Shown: in pieces, positions 25,599 through 33,800 of the stretch
Numbering within the stretch: position 1 is the first letter of the stretch
Layout of the letters: each line of letters opens with the position of its first letter
Assembly: GCF_052115025.1 (NCBI RefSeq)
Contig: NZ_JBFRFW010000004.1
Location: 248,001 to 312,000 of the forward strand
Length of the DNA: 64,000 nucleotides
From: Bradyrhizobium_A sp052115025
Lineage (GTDB): Bacteria > Pseudomonadota > Alphaproteobacteria > Rhizobiales > Xanthobacteraceae
Direction: 5' to 3'
Notes under the pieces: model-generated
Told to the model about the DNA's origin: nothing
Database searches by the model: none
Seen by the model: the letters and a program-made list of their open reading frames with translations, nothing else
Position numbers and translations under genes: made by a program

Positions 25599-25899
25599 GC
25601 GCACGCTTCGCGCGAAGCGGTGCCGCCGCCTGGGCCGCCCGGATCAGTGCGCTCGAGCCGTTGACCGCCGCGGCCGCCGCCTGCTGCGCCGCCGCGCTCG
25701 CGGCATCCGAGGCATAGCTCGGCGCCGCGATCGTCGGCGCGCTGCCGAACTGCGCCGCAAGCAGCAATGTCAGCAGGCTCGTCCCTGCCATCAGGCCCCG
25801 GCGAGACACCCGGCGCGTGCCCCCTGGCCGCGGCAGCGCACCCACGGCGAGATCGCCGCGCGCACGGGAATGGTCGGGGGCTCGAGCTCGAACCGGCAT
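25570..25899 (-). pseudogene. Truncated N-terminus of a TpsA/filamentous-haemagglutinin-like exoprotein
   Basis: A 109-residue frame with a good ribosome-binding site (AAGGA seven bases before the ATG at 25899). It carries a twin-arginine-like signal (SRRGLMAGTSLLTLLLAAQ) and then an Ala/Gln/Ser-rich segment (ASDAASAAAQQAAAAAVNG) that closely resembles the start of very large two-partner-secretion exoproteins in Bradyrhizobium-like bacteria. The protein stops after only about 50 mature residues, and its end overlaps the HD-GYP gene by 29 bases, so the rest is missing. It is either a remnant or a small exported protein in its own right. Confidence 0.5.
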
Positions 25900-25981
25900 G
25901 ACACATCCTTCCAGCAGGCCCCGCCTTGCCGCAAGTTGCCGGTCATCTTCATATCCATGCATTCACGCCTGGCCGGCGCGG

Positions 25982-27958
25982 CTACACGGCGCAAGCCTGC
26001 GCTGGCACGGCAAAGGACGTCACGCTTTCCTTGGCGAGCGGCCGGCTGAAGAAGTAGCCCTGAAACTCGGAGCAGCCCAGCGCCCGCAGGGCTTCCGCCT
26101 GCTCCAGTGTCTCCACGCCCTCCGCCACCGATCTGGCGCCAACGTTCTGGCAGAGCTCGATCACCGTCTTGACGATCCCTGCCTTGACCGGATCGGTGCA
26201 CAGGTCAGCGATGAAGCAGCGATCGATCTTGATGATGTCGGGCGCGAGGTGGTGGATATAGCTCAGGCTGGAATAGCCGACGCCGAAATCGTCGATGGCG
26301 ATCGAACAGCCGAGCGCCTTCAGCGCCGCGATCGACGACTGCACCAGGTTGAGGTTGTCGGCGAAGATCGATTCCGTGATCTCGAACGTCACCAGAGCCG
26401 CCGGCACGCCAGAACCGCGAACGATATTCATCAGGCTGAGAATCTGCTCCGATGACGTCAGGTCGCGGACCGACAGGTTGACCTTCAGCCCGACGCCGGC
26501 CGGCCACTGCGCCGCATCATGCAGCGCCTTGCGCAACACGGTGCGGGTCAGCGCATTGATCAGCTCGGAGCGCTCGGCGATCGGAATGAAGACGTTCGGC
26601 GAGATTTCGCCAAGCTCGGCGCTGTGCCAGCGCGCCAGCGCCTCGAACGAGATCACGGCTCCGTTGCAGGCATCGATCATCGGCTGGTAGAGCATCACGA
26701 TCTCGCGGTCGAGATCGGCGCGCTTCAGCGTCTGCTCGATCCGGCTGGTCTGGCGCACCGCCTGCTCATGCGCGGGCGAGAACAGCTCGACCCGGCCGCG
26801 ACCGTTCTGCTTGGCGCGGAACAGCGCATAGTCGGCGCGCTCATAGTGATCGTGAGGCTTGTTGCCGTCACGCGCGGCAATGCTCAGGCCCACCGACAGG
26901 CCGACATGAACGGTAAGGTGATCGACGGCCACCGGCACCGCGCAAGCGGCGATGAAGCGCTGACAGAGCTGCGGTGCGGTGTCCTGCAGGCCCGCCCCCC
27001 GGAGCAGGATGGCGAACTCGTCGCCGCCGAGCCGCGCCACGCAGGACCCGGCCGGCGCCACCAGCGCGAGGCGCCCGGCGATCTCCTTCAGCACCCCATC
27101 GCCGGTCACATGTCCGTAGAGGTCATTGACCTGCTTGAAGCCGTCGAGGTCGCCGATCACCACGGCGAAGCCCGTGCTGTCCGTCACCACGCCGTAGAGC
27201 TCGGCAAAGAAGCGGCGCCGGTTCGGCAGGCCGGTCACCGCATCGATGTTGGCGAGTTCCGCGTTCTGCTGGCTGAGGCGGGCGAGTTCACCCTTGGCGC
27301 GGACCATCTGCTCGAAATCGCGGCAGAACGTGACGACGACATAGAACATCCCGCCCGAGACCAGCAGTAGATTGATGGCGATCGCGATCTCGACCAGACG
27401 CGCGGTGGCGAACAGGTAGCCGCAAAACGGCGGCACCACGATCAGGATGATGGCCAGCGCCGCCGCGCGGACATGCATCAGCAGGAAGACACAGCTCACC
27501 ACCGTGATGCCGACAAACAGCACGACATGCCCGTGTCCGGTCAGAAAGCCTTTCGCGGTATCGAGATCGTACGGATAGAGCGCCAGCGCCCAGACCAGCA
27601 GCGCCACCCCGATCAGGCTGCCGAGCACGATGGTCAGGCGCACATTCCTGCGCGCTTCCTCGATCGAGAACTGCACATGCCGGCGCAGCTGCCATCGCAC
27701 CATGCGCACCACGATCAGCGCGATCACGGCCGCGGGAACATAGACGGTGAGAGCCCGCGGCGCCGCCGAGAAATGGGTGACGGCCACGGCCACGGTATTG
27801 ACGATCAGGATGAAGTACAGCAGCGGCGCCCGCCGCTTGAACGCCTCGATCTGCGCCAGCAGAACGTCGTCATGACCGCTGTCGGCCAGACCAGGCCCTC
27901 TCATGATCTGCATCATCTTCCCCATCCCCCGAAACGCCGGCGCACTACCCTGCGTCAA
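25982..27958 (-). CDS. Membrane GGDEF-EAL protein
   Basis: A 658-residue protein with an N-terminal block of about six membrane helices (about 45-210), then GGDEF (about 230-395) and EAL (about 410-650). The GGDEF motif is intact near residue 308, but the RxxD inhibitory site five residues before it is absent (APAG at that place). The EAL half keeps FEALARW, FEITES, DDFGVGYSS, KIDRCF, AEGVE and QGYFF, so phosphodiesterase activity is likely. Its start overlaps the preceding small gene by 4 bases (ATGA). The ligand of the membrane sensor is unknown. Confidence 0.92.
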   Translation of the reverse strand: MTQGSAPAFRGMGKMMQIMRGPGLADSGHDDVLLAQIEAFKRRAPLLYFILIVNTVAVAVTHFSAAPRALTVYVPAAVIALIVVRMVRWQLRRHVQFSIEEARRNVRLTIVLGSLIGVALLVWALALYPYDLDTAKGFLTGHGHVVLFVGITVVSCVFLLMHVRAAALAIILIVVPPFCGYLFATARLVEIAIAINLLLVSGGMFYVVVTFCRDFEQMVRAKGELARLSQQNAELANIDAVTGLPNRRRFFAELYGVVTDSTGFAVVIGDLDGFKQVNDLYGHVTGDGVLKEIAGRLALVAPAGSCVARLGGDEFAILLRGAGLQDTAPQLCQRFIAACAVPVAVDHLTVHVGLSVGLSIAARDGNKPHDHYERADYALFRAKQNGRGRVELFSPAHEQAVRQTSRIEQTLKRADLDREIVMLYQPMIDACNGAVISFEALARWHSAELGEISPNVFIPIAERSELINALTRTVLRKALHDAAQWPAGVGLKVNLSVRDLTSSEQILSLMNIVRGSGVPAALVTFEITESIFADNLNLVQSSIAALKALGCSIAIDDFGVGYSSLSYIHHLAPDIIKIDRCFIADLCTDPVKAGIVKTVIELCQNVGARSVAEGVETLEQAEALRALGCSEFQGYFFSRPLAKESVTSFAVPAQACAV

Positions 27959-28251
27959 GGACGCAGCGACGCGGCTCGCTCGGTCTCGCTCGCCTGCATC
28001 AACTGCTCCAAGGCGGCGCGGACCATCTTCATCTGCCGTTTGAGGTCGGCATGGTCGGCCTGAAGACGGTCCCTGGCGGCAGTGGACGGCAAGTGCGCGA
28101 TCGCGGCCGCCAGCGTGGCCTGCGCGATCTCGATCTCGATGATCGCATAGAGCAGCCAGCCGACGTCACGCAGCGGCCACAACGCCTCATCGACCGTCCC
28201 GGCGGCATTGCCCGCCGTCCGGCTGGTGGGAAACGGGATGGCTTCACTCAT
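27955..28251 (-). CDS. Small helical protein coupled to GGDEF-EAL gene
   Basis: A 98-residue soluble protein. The central part (EALWPLRDVGWLLYAIIEIEIAQ) is hydrophobic and the C-terminal half is a charged coiled-coil-like helix. I do not recognise a family. The start at 28251 has GGAG seven bases upstream; an alternative ATG at 28308 overlaps the stop of the preceding PAS-receptor gene by 4 bases. Its stop overlaps the start of the GGDEF-EAL gene. Coupling on one or both sides suggests it acts between the receptor and the c-di-GMP enzyme. Confidence 0.65.
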   Translation of the reverse strand: MSEAIPFPTSRTAGNAAGTVDEALWPLRDVGWLLYAIIEIEIAQATLAAAIAHLPSTAARDRLQADHADLKRQMKMVRAALEQLMQASETERAASLRP

Positions 28252-28304
28252 GTGTTTCTCCGTCACGGATGGGAGGGCGACAGCGGACAAACGTGATGCG
28301 CATG

Positions 28305-29975
28305 TCATCGGCCGATGCTGGCGGCTTCAGCCGCCGCCTGCTGCATGCTCGCCGACATCGCACCGGCGACGGCGCTCTGCTGCTGGATCGCCGCTGCAGT
28401 CGAGGAGACGTACTCACTGACGTCTTCGATCGTCGACTTGATGCGGCCGAGCGATGAGAGAACGTCCGATGAGATGCCGTTCATTGCCTCGATCTCGCTG
28501 CTGATCTTGTCGGTTGCCTGCCGGGTCTGACTGGCGAGACTCTTGACCTCCGCAGCGACCACCGAAAACCCTCTGCCCGCCTCGCCGGCGCGCGCCGATT
28601 CGATCGTCGCATTCAGCGCCAGCAGGTTGATCTGTCCGGTGATCTCCTGAATGAACTCGACGATACCGCTCATCGAACGCGCGGCATCACTCAATCGCTT
28701 GGCCTGCTCATCGGCCGCGTCGACACGCGTAACGGCCGTGGCGACCGTGTCGCGAGACCGCACCATGGCATCGGCGATCTCGCTCACCGACGCGTTGAGC
28801 TCTTCCGCGCCGGCCGCTACCGTCTCCATCAGCCCTCGGACATGCTCGCTCTTCTTGCGCGCGACGACCTGCGCGGTGGTATCCATCGCAAACTTGATTA
28901 CTTTCTGCGGCCGGCCGTTGGAATCGAGCACGGGGTTGTAGGAGGCCTGGATCCACACATCCTGTCCCCCTTTTGCGATGCGACGAAACTCGCCGGACTG
29001 GCAGCTACCGCGGCCGAGATTCGCCCAGAAATCCCGATAGGCCACGCTGTCGCTCTCCGCCGGATCGAGGAACATGCTGTGGTGACGGCCGCGGATTTCC
29101 TCGAGCGTATAGCCGAGCGCGCGCAGGAAATTGTCGTTCGCGCCGAGAATATGACCGGACAGATCGAACTCGATCACCGCCTGCGATCTGCTGATCGCCG
29201 CCATGCAGCCGGCGAGTTCCGCGGCTTCCTGCTTCTGTCGGGTGACGTCGGTCGCAATCACGAGCACCTGACTCGGGGAGCCGCCCTCACCGGGAATCGG
29301 AACGTAGGTCGCCAGGATCCAGAAGGTGCGATCTGCCTTGGCCAGCCATTGAAACTCGCCGGACTGCGCTTCGCCGCGGTTGAGCGCGGCCCAAAGCTCC
29401 CGGTGCGCCGTCGTGTCGCGCTCCGCCCGAGGAACCAGCACGCTGTGATGCTGTCCCACGATCTCCTCGGGCGAATAACCTGTGAGTGCAAAGAAGTTGT
29501 CATTGGCGGTCGCAACCCGCCCATCCATGGTGAACTCAATGGTTGCCTGCGCGCGGCCGACCGCCTGTGCTCGGGCCTGGAGCTCCCGCGCACGTTGTTG
29601 CAGCGTACTGTCACTCCATCCAACGGCGAAGCCGATGATCCGGTCCCGGCCATCCTTCAATCGTGTCGCGGACAACTCGAACCAGCGCTCGCCGACAAGC
29701 AGAGATGCCGCTTCGCCATCGAGCAAGGCATCCCTGGCAAGCTTGCGTCCGGCGATGGCATCCAGGCACTCGAACAGGTTACGCCCGACGACACCGCCGA
29801 ACACGAATCCCGGATCGGCGCGCCGCAACGCTGGTTCCAGCTCGGCCAGCAACTGCTTCATCGCATCGGTCAGATGCGAAACGCGGCCATCGCCATCGGC
29901 CATCATGACATGAGCAGGCATCGCCTCGATCGATGGCAGTACGCGGCTATTCTTGAAAGGCAGCAATCGACGCAT
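28305..29975 (-). CDS. Cytoplasmic PAS-PAS chemoreceptor
   Basis: A 556-residue soluble receptor with no membrane segment. A degenerate N-terminal PAS-like region (about 15-115) is followed by two clear PAS domains (about 140-250 and 260-375; note FFALTGYSPEEIVGQHHS and FLRALGYTLEEIRGRHHS). The MCP signalling domain (about 385-556) has the tip ITGQINLLALNATIESARAG and GFSVVAAEVKSLA. Aer-like proteins of this layout sense redox or energy state when the PAS binds FAD or haem; here the cofactor is unknown. It is the first gene of a set that continues with a small protein and a GGDEF-EAL enzyme. Confidence 0.88.
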   Translation of the reverse strand: MRRLLPFKNSRVLPSIEAMPAHVMMADGDGRVSHLTDAMKQLLAELEPALRRADPGFVFGGVVGRNLFECLDAIAGRKLARDALLDGEAASLLVGERWFELSATRLKDGRDRIIGFAVGWSDSTLQQRARELQARAQAVGRAQATIEFTMDGRVATANDNFFALTGYSPEEIVGQHHSVLVPRAERDTTAHRELWAALNRGEAQSGEFQWLAKADRTFWILATYVPIPGEGGSPSQVLVIATDVTRQKQEAAELAGCMAAISRSQAVIEFDLSGHILGANDNFLRALGYTLEEIRGRHHSMFLDPAESDSVAYRDFWANLGRGSCQSGEFRRIAKGGQDVWIQASYNPVLDSNGRPQKVIKFAMDTTAQVVARKKSEHVRGLMETVAAGAEELNASVSEIADAMVRSRDTVATAVTRVDAADEQAKRLSDAARSMSGIVEFIQEITGQINLLALNATIESARAGEAGRGFSVVAAEVKSLASQTRQATDKISSEIEAMNGISSDVLSSLGRIKSTIEDVSEYVSSTAAAIQQQSAVAGAMSASMQQAAAEAASIGR

Positions 29976-30474
29976 GGGGCGTGTCCTATTGCGAATTTGG
30001 ATTTATTGATGGAGCGTGAGGTCGCGACGCACGTGCAGGCGTCGCGGCGAACCACGATGCCGCCGCGGAACCAGCAGACGGTAACGGCTGTGACGATCGT
30101 GAAGAAGTGGCGATCCATGCCGGATCCGCGAGGTCGCGGCGCGCTGTACTTTCGTCGTGCCCGGGCGATCGACACCCGCGAACCGCCATGCTCGCCATCG
30201 CAGTTCCGATGTTGCTGCTCGCCGCATCATCCCGCCTTCCCGCATGCTCGCGAGATTAGGGAGAGGCGAATTAAGGTCGTCTATCGCGCGACCATTTTTT
30301 GCAGGAGATGCACCGTCGGATGTGACGTAAAAGGGATCAATTGGAACCAATGTCCATGAAAGCGCGGCAAATTATATCATTCGAAATCGAAGATGAACGA
30401 GGCCACTTGTTCCAGTTATGATATGATTCCACACATACAAATCATTCAGAGCTATTGCGTTAGCACCTTCTCAT
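29976..30474. other. Long intergenic region, AT-richer, divergent
   Basis: A 499-base gap between the PAS receptor (minus) and the PAS-HTH gene (plus). A small dyad ATTGGAACCAAT is at 30340-30351. A weak GGTCG/CGACC hairpin at 30275-30293 followed by TTTTTT on the plus strand resembles a terminator of an unseen transcript. The last 130 bases are much AT-richer than the flanks, as in promoters or acquired DNA. No convincing protein-coding frame was found. Confidence 0.45.
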
Positions 30475-31488
30475 ATGCATGAACGATCGAGAACACTTTG
30501 GACATCATCCGCCCATCTCTTAGCTGTCGCGCAACGTCAAGGAGGTCTTGGCTTCTGGTCGGGCGATCTTGCGGCCAATGAAATCTACGGAACCGATGGC
30601 TTCTACCGATCACTTGGCCTCGGCGTGCGATCACTGCTGAGCTTCTCGGAGTGGCAGTCGGTTGTCTATGCAAGTGACCTCGACATCTTTCTTTCGATGT
30701 TCGCCCTGCTGCGTGACGGACAGTCGGTCTGCCGAGACTTTCGCATCGTCCATCCGGACTATTCGGTGCACTGGATCCGGGTCGATACCGACGCCATCGT
30801 CGGTCCCGATGGTCAACTACGGCGTGTGGTTGGCGTCCTCCTCAACATCGACAGGGAGCGCGAGCTGCTGCTCGCGACGGAACGCGAGAACGACCGCTTC
30901 CGGATGCTGGTGAAGCTGTCGGGTGACTATGTTTGGACCACCGACATCAACGGCGCCATCGTGGAACTGCAAGCCTGGCAGGCGCTGACAGGCCAACTGC
31001 CGGACACCGGCTCGCATACGGGCTGGGCCAACATGGTCCATCCCGATGACCGGATACGTGTGATGTCGGAATGGAGGGCCTCGTTCGACAACGGCCGTCC
31101 CTACAACGTGCGCTATCGCCTGCAGCATCCCGACGGCAACTATCGCTGGGTCACCGTCACCGGCGCGCCGATCTTCAGCGAAAGCGGCACGATGCGCGAA
31201 TGGATCGGGCTGATCCGGCACGACGCGCCGATCATCCCGCCGAATGCCGCCGAAAAACGCGGCTGGACCTTCACCAGCGCCCAGATGCGCGGTGCGCGGG
31301 CAATGCTGAACTGGTCGGTCGAAACCCTCTCGGCGGCAGCCGGCGTCTCGGTCGCGACCATCCTGCGCTTCGAGAGCGACAAGACAAGCCTGCGCGACTC
31401 GACCAAGCTGCAGCTGTACAATGCACTGGAACAGGCCGGCATCCAGTTCGGCAGCGACGGATCGTCCATCGGCCTGCGCACGATCTGA
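30475..31488 (+). CDS. PAS-PAS-HTH (XRE-like) regulator
   Basis: A 337-residue protein with two PAS domains (about 15-125 and 135-250; WRASFDNGRPYNVRYRLQHP and GNYRWVTVTGAPIF mark the second) and a C-terminal helix-turn-helix (about 265-320). The HTH segment LSAAAGVSVATILRFESDK is XRE-like. A sensor domain joined directly to DNA binding suggests a one-component regulator. No ribosome-binding site is visible before the ATG. No target is apparent next to it; the Nudix gene starts 72 bases downstream on the same strand. Confidence 0.8.
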   Translation: MHERSRTLWTSSAHLLAVAQRQGGLGFWSGDLAANEIYGTDGFYRSLGLGVRSLLSFSEWQSVVYASDLDIFLSMFALLRDGQSVCRDFRIVHPDYSVHWIRVDTDAIVGPDGQLRRVVGVLLNIDRERELLLATERENDRFRMLVKLSGDYVWTTDINGAIVELQAWQALTGQLPDTGSHTGWANMVHPDDRIRVMSEWRASFDNGRPYNVRYRLQHPDGNYRWVTVTGAPIFSESGTMREWIGLIRHDAPIIPPNAAEKRGWTFTSAQMRGARAMLNWSVETLSAAAGVSVATILRFESDKTSLRDSTKLQLYNALEQAGIQFGSDGSSIGLRTI

Positions 31489-31559
31489 ACTATGATGATG
31501 TCGTGGCGGCCGGAGCGGAGCCAAACAGCCGCCGGCCGTCCGCAGCAAGGCCTCGCACC

Positions 31560-32036
31560 ATGCCGACATCCAGCGCAGGCGTCCTGATCTACCGGCAGAA
31601 CGATGGCGCGTTGCAGGTGCTGCTCGTGCATCCCGGCGGGCCGTTGTGGCGCAACAGGGATCTCGGTGCCTGGTCGATTCCCAAGGGTGAGATCGAACCC
31701 GGCGCAAACGCGGAGGAGACCGCACGACGTGAGGTCAACGAAGAGCTCGGCCTCACCCTCACGGCCCCGCTGCGGCCGCTCGGCGAGGTGCGCCAGCGTG
31801 GCGGCAAGCGTGTGATCGGCTTCGCCTGCGCCTCGGATCTCAATGCCGCCGCCGTGACAAGCAACACCTTCGAGATGGAATGGCCGCCGGGAAGCGGCCA
31901 CCTCCGGGCTTTCCCGGAGGTGGACAGGGCGCAGTGGTTCGACCTGACCACGGCTGGCGACAAGATCCTCGATGGACAGCGGCCTTTCCTCGCGCGGCTG
32001 CAGGCGATGCTGGTCCAGTGCCGGCGATCTCCGTAG
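31560..32036 (+). CDS. Nudix hydrolase with altered Nudix box
   Basis: A 158-residue Nudix hydrolase. It starts MPTSSAGVLIYRQN, the usual first strand. The Nudix box reads GEIEPGANAEETARREVNEE, so REVNEE is intact, but the glutamate expected seven positions after the first glycine is alanine. Family members cleave nucleoside diphosphates linked to other groups. The REVNEELG metal-binding part remains, so activity is plausible. It precedes a run of small stress-type genes. Confidence 0.82.
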   Translation: MPTSSAGVLIYRQNDGALQVLLVHPGGPLWRNRDLGAWSIPKGEIEPGANAEETARREVNEELGLTLTAPLRPLGEVRQRGGKRVIGFACASDLNAAAVTSNTFEMEWPPGSGHLRAFPEVDRAQWFDLTTAGDKILDGQRPFLARLQAMLVQCRRSP

Positions 32037-32138
32037 ACACCCTTAAGGCTGCACTCGGAATTTTCACAACCTCGCCGCGCTGCTACCCAAATGGTGATGA
32101 GCCTGCATCCCAAGACAGCCCCAAAAGGGGAGCGCGCC

Positions 32139-32372
32139 ATGGTCCAGGTCTATTTCCACTGCAGCAATGCCCTCGGCCTTCTCGTCGACCGCCAGGGCAC
32201 CAGCGTCGACGACTTGTCCGATGCCCGCGCGCAGGCCGTCGGCCTTGTCCGCTCCATGGTCGGCCAGCCCTCGGCCGAGGATTGGCGTGAATGGCTGCTG
32301 CATGCCAGCGACGAGGACGGCGACGAAATTTTCGTGCTGCCATTCGTCGCGGTGCTCGGCAAGGCGCACTGA
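32139..32372 (+). CDS. DUF6894-like small protein
   Basis: A 77-residue protein beginning MVQVYFHCSNALGLLVDRQG. The N-terminal FHCSN strand, the DLSDARAQAVGLVRSMV helix and the EDWREWLLHASDEDGDEIF segment match the small DUF6894-type family common in rhizobia-like bacteria. The function is unknown. The ribosome-binding site AGGGGAG at 32125-32131 selects this start over the upstream ATG at 32091. A perfect FNR-like palindrome lies 28 bases after its stop. Confidence 0.75.
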   Translation: MVQVYFHCSNALGLLVDRQGTSVDDLSDARAQAVGLVRSMVGQPSAEDWREWLLHASDEDGDEIFVLPFVAVLGKAH

Positions 32373-32399
32373 CGCCGCGCCGCGATGGCGCGATCGCTC

Positions 32400-32415
32400 T
32401 TTGATCCGGATCAAA
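32400..32415. promoter_or_regulatory. FNR/FixK-like box TTTGATCCGGATCAAA
   Basis: A perfect 16-base palindrome containing TTGAT-N4-ATCAA, the consensus of FNR/Anr and related FixK proteins. It lies upstream of the DUF3775 gene; a start of transcription about 41 bases past its centre would leave a leader of about 113 bases. Oxygen-limited activation of the next gene is inferred. Confidence 0.65.
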
Positions 32416-32561
32416 CCCGTGCCGGCGCCGGCCGTGTCAAATAGAGGGGCAAGCGATCGAGGGGACGTGCGCCGACCGGCATTGTCCTGGGCGCGGATCG
32501 GATCCGCATGGCCGCCGCCGACGTGATGCATCGAAACGACATGGCGCACAGGAGTTGCATC

Positions 32562-32954
32562 ATGACCCGCCCGCCAGCCCTCGCCATCGCCCCCGAGAAG
32601 GTGTTCTTCGTCGTCGGCAAGGCGCGCCAGTTCGACACTGAGGATATGCCCGACCACGACGCCCCCGAGGCCGCCGGCGAACCCATCTTCGTCGACCCGA
32701 TCCGGATCGAGCTGCGCAACATCATCCGCGAGCTGAACGAGGACGAGCAGATCGACCTCGTGGCACTGGCATGGCTCGGACGCGGCGACGGCGACCTCGA
32801 CACCTGGAACGATCTGCGCAACGAGGCGGCCGCAGCCCACAACCGGCGGACCGCAAGCTACCTGCTCGGCATGCCGCTGCTGGCGTCCTATCTGGAAGAG
32901 GCCATGGCGCAGTTCGGTTACGCCGAGGAAGATTTCGAAGCCGATTCCCGCTGA
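32562..32954 (+). CDS. DUF3775 family protein
   Basis: A 130-residue acidic protein. The segment IREMNEDEQ-like (here IRELNEDEQIDLVALAWLGRG) and the C-terminal YLLGMPLLASYLEEAMAQFG match the DUF3775 family, which has no known function. The start at 32562 has AGGAG shortly upstream; an alternative ATG at 32508 lacks one. It follows the FNR-like box at 32400 and precedes another at 32985, so it seems part of a low-oxygen gene group. Confidence 0.78.
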   Translation: MTRPPALAIAPEKVFFVVGKARQFDTEDMPDHDAPEAAGEPIFVDPIRIELRNIIRELNEDEQIDLVALAWLGRGDGDLDTWNDLRNEAAAAHNRRTASYLLGMPLLASYLEEAMAQFGYAEEDFEADSR

Positions 32955-32984
32955 CGGACGCCCCTCTCCGGTTCCGCCGCGTGA

Positions 32985-32998
32985 TTGACTTCCGTCAA
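32985..32998. promoter_or_regulatory. FNR/FixK-like box TTGAC-N4-GTCAA
   Basis: TTGACTTCCGTCAA is a palindrome of the FNR/FixK type with G/C at the fifth arm position. Its centre is 69 bases from the CBS-BON start, so a transcript starting 41 bases past the centre would have a normal leader of about 28 bases. Confidence 0.55.
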
Positions 32999-33060
32999 GT
33001 GCCGCGGCCGGCGCCCGGCATAGACTGGCGACGACATTGCGCAACACACGGACGACGACC

Positions 33061-33744
33061 ATGAAAGCTAGGGACGTGATGACCACCCACCTGGTGACGG
33101 TGTTGCCGGACGTCGGCGTCAAGGATGTCGCCCGGACACTGGTGCAGAACGGCATCAGCGCCGTTCCGGTGGTCGACAAGGGCGGCAACCTGCTCGGCAT
33201 CGTCTCCGAGGGCGACCTCATGCACCGCGCCGAGATCGAGACGATCGCGCCGCGCTCATGGTGGCTGGCGCTGTTCGGCGCCGACCGCGACATCGCCGCG
33301 GCCTATGTCAAGTCGCACAGCCACCGCGCCCGCGACGTGATGACACCCGACGTCGTCACCGTCACGCCCGAGACCGATTTGAGCACGATCGCGCGGCTGT
33401 TCGAAAAGCACCACATCAAGCGCGTGCCGGTGCTGGATCACGGCCGCCTGGTCGGCATCGTCAGCCGTGCCAACCTGGTGCAGGCGATCGCGATGACCAG
33501 CGATGGCATCGCGATCGAGGAGAACGATGCGCGGCTGCGGCGCGAGATCCTGCACAAGCTGAAGGGACAGCCCTGGGAAAACCGCCCCTACAGCATCCAG
33601 GTGCGGCGTGGCGAGGCCCATCTGTCCGGCTTCGTCTACAGCCACGAGGAACGGGACGCGGTGCGCGTCGCCGCCGAGATCACCCCCGGGATCGGCCGCG
33701 TGACCAACGACCTGCGCGTGGTCACACGCATGGCGGAATACTGA
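33061..33744 (+). CDS. CBS domain pair + BON domain protein
   Basis: A 227-residue protein with two CBS motifs (about 1-60 and 85-145; note GIVSEGDLMHRAEIE and GIVSRANLVQAIA) and a C-terminal BON-like domain (about 150-225). CBS pairs bind adenosine nucleotides and act as energy sensors; BON may contact membranes or other proteins. The start MKARDVMTTHLVTV is exactly at the first CBS. The FNR-like box at 32985 suggests induction at low oxygen, common for such genes in Bradyrhizobium-type bacteria. Confidence 0.85.
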   Translation: MKARDVMTTHLVTVLPDVGVKDVARTLVQNGISAVPVVDKGGNLLGIVSEGDLMHRAEIETIAPRSWWLALFGADRDIAAAYVKSHSHRARDVMTPDVVTVTPETDLSTIARLFEKHHIKRVPVLDHGRLVGIVSRANLVQAIAMTSDGIAIEENDARLRREILHKLKGQPWENRPYSIQVRRGEAHLSGFVYSHEERDAVRVAAEITPGIGRVTNDLRVVTRMAEY

Positions 33745-33800
33745 CGCCAGCGCCCGCTACGGCGCAGTGGCTCATGGTGAGGCCGGCATCACCGCGCGCG

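Noticed and set aside
30275..30300. Weak hairpin plus T-run (GGTCG/CGACC, TTTTTT) as a terminator
   Set aside because: The stem is only 5 bp and no plus-strand gene precedes it, so I list it only within the intergenic description.
30003..30350. Minus-strand open frame in the long gap
   Set aside because: It has no ribosome-binding site and is rich in Arg/Pro without hydrophobic core pattern; no family resemblance was seen.
32091..32138. Upstream ATG for the DUF6894-like gene
   Set aside because: The added 16 residues are unlike the family and AGGGGAG at 32125-32131 points to the ATG at 32139.
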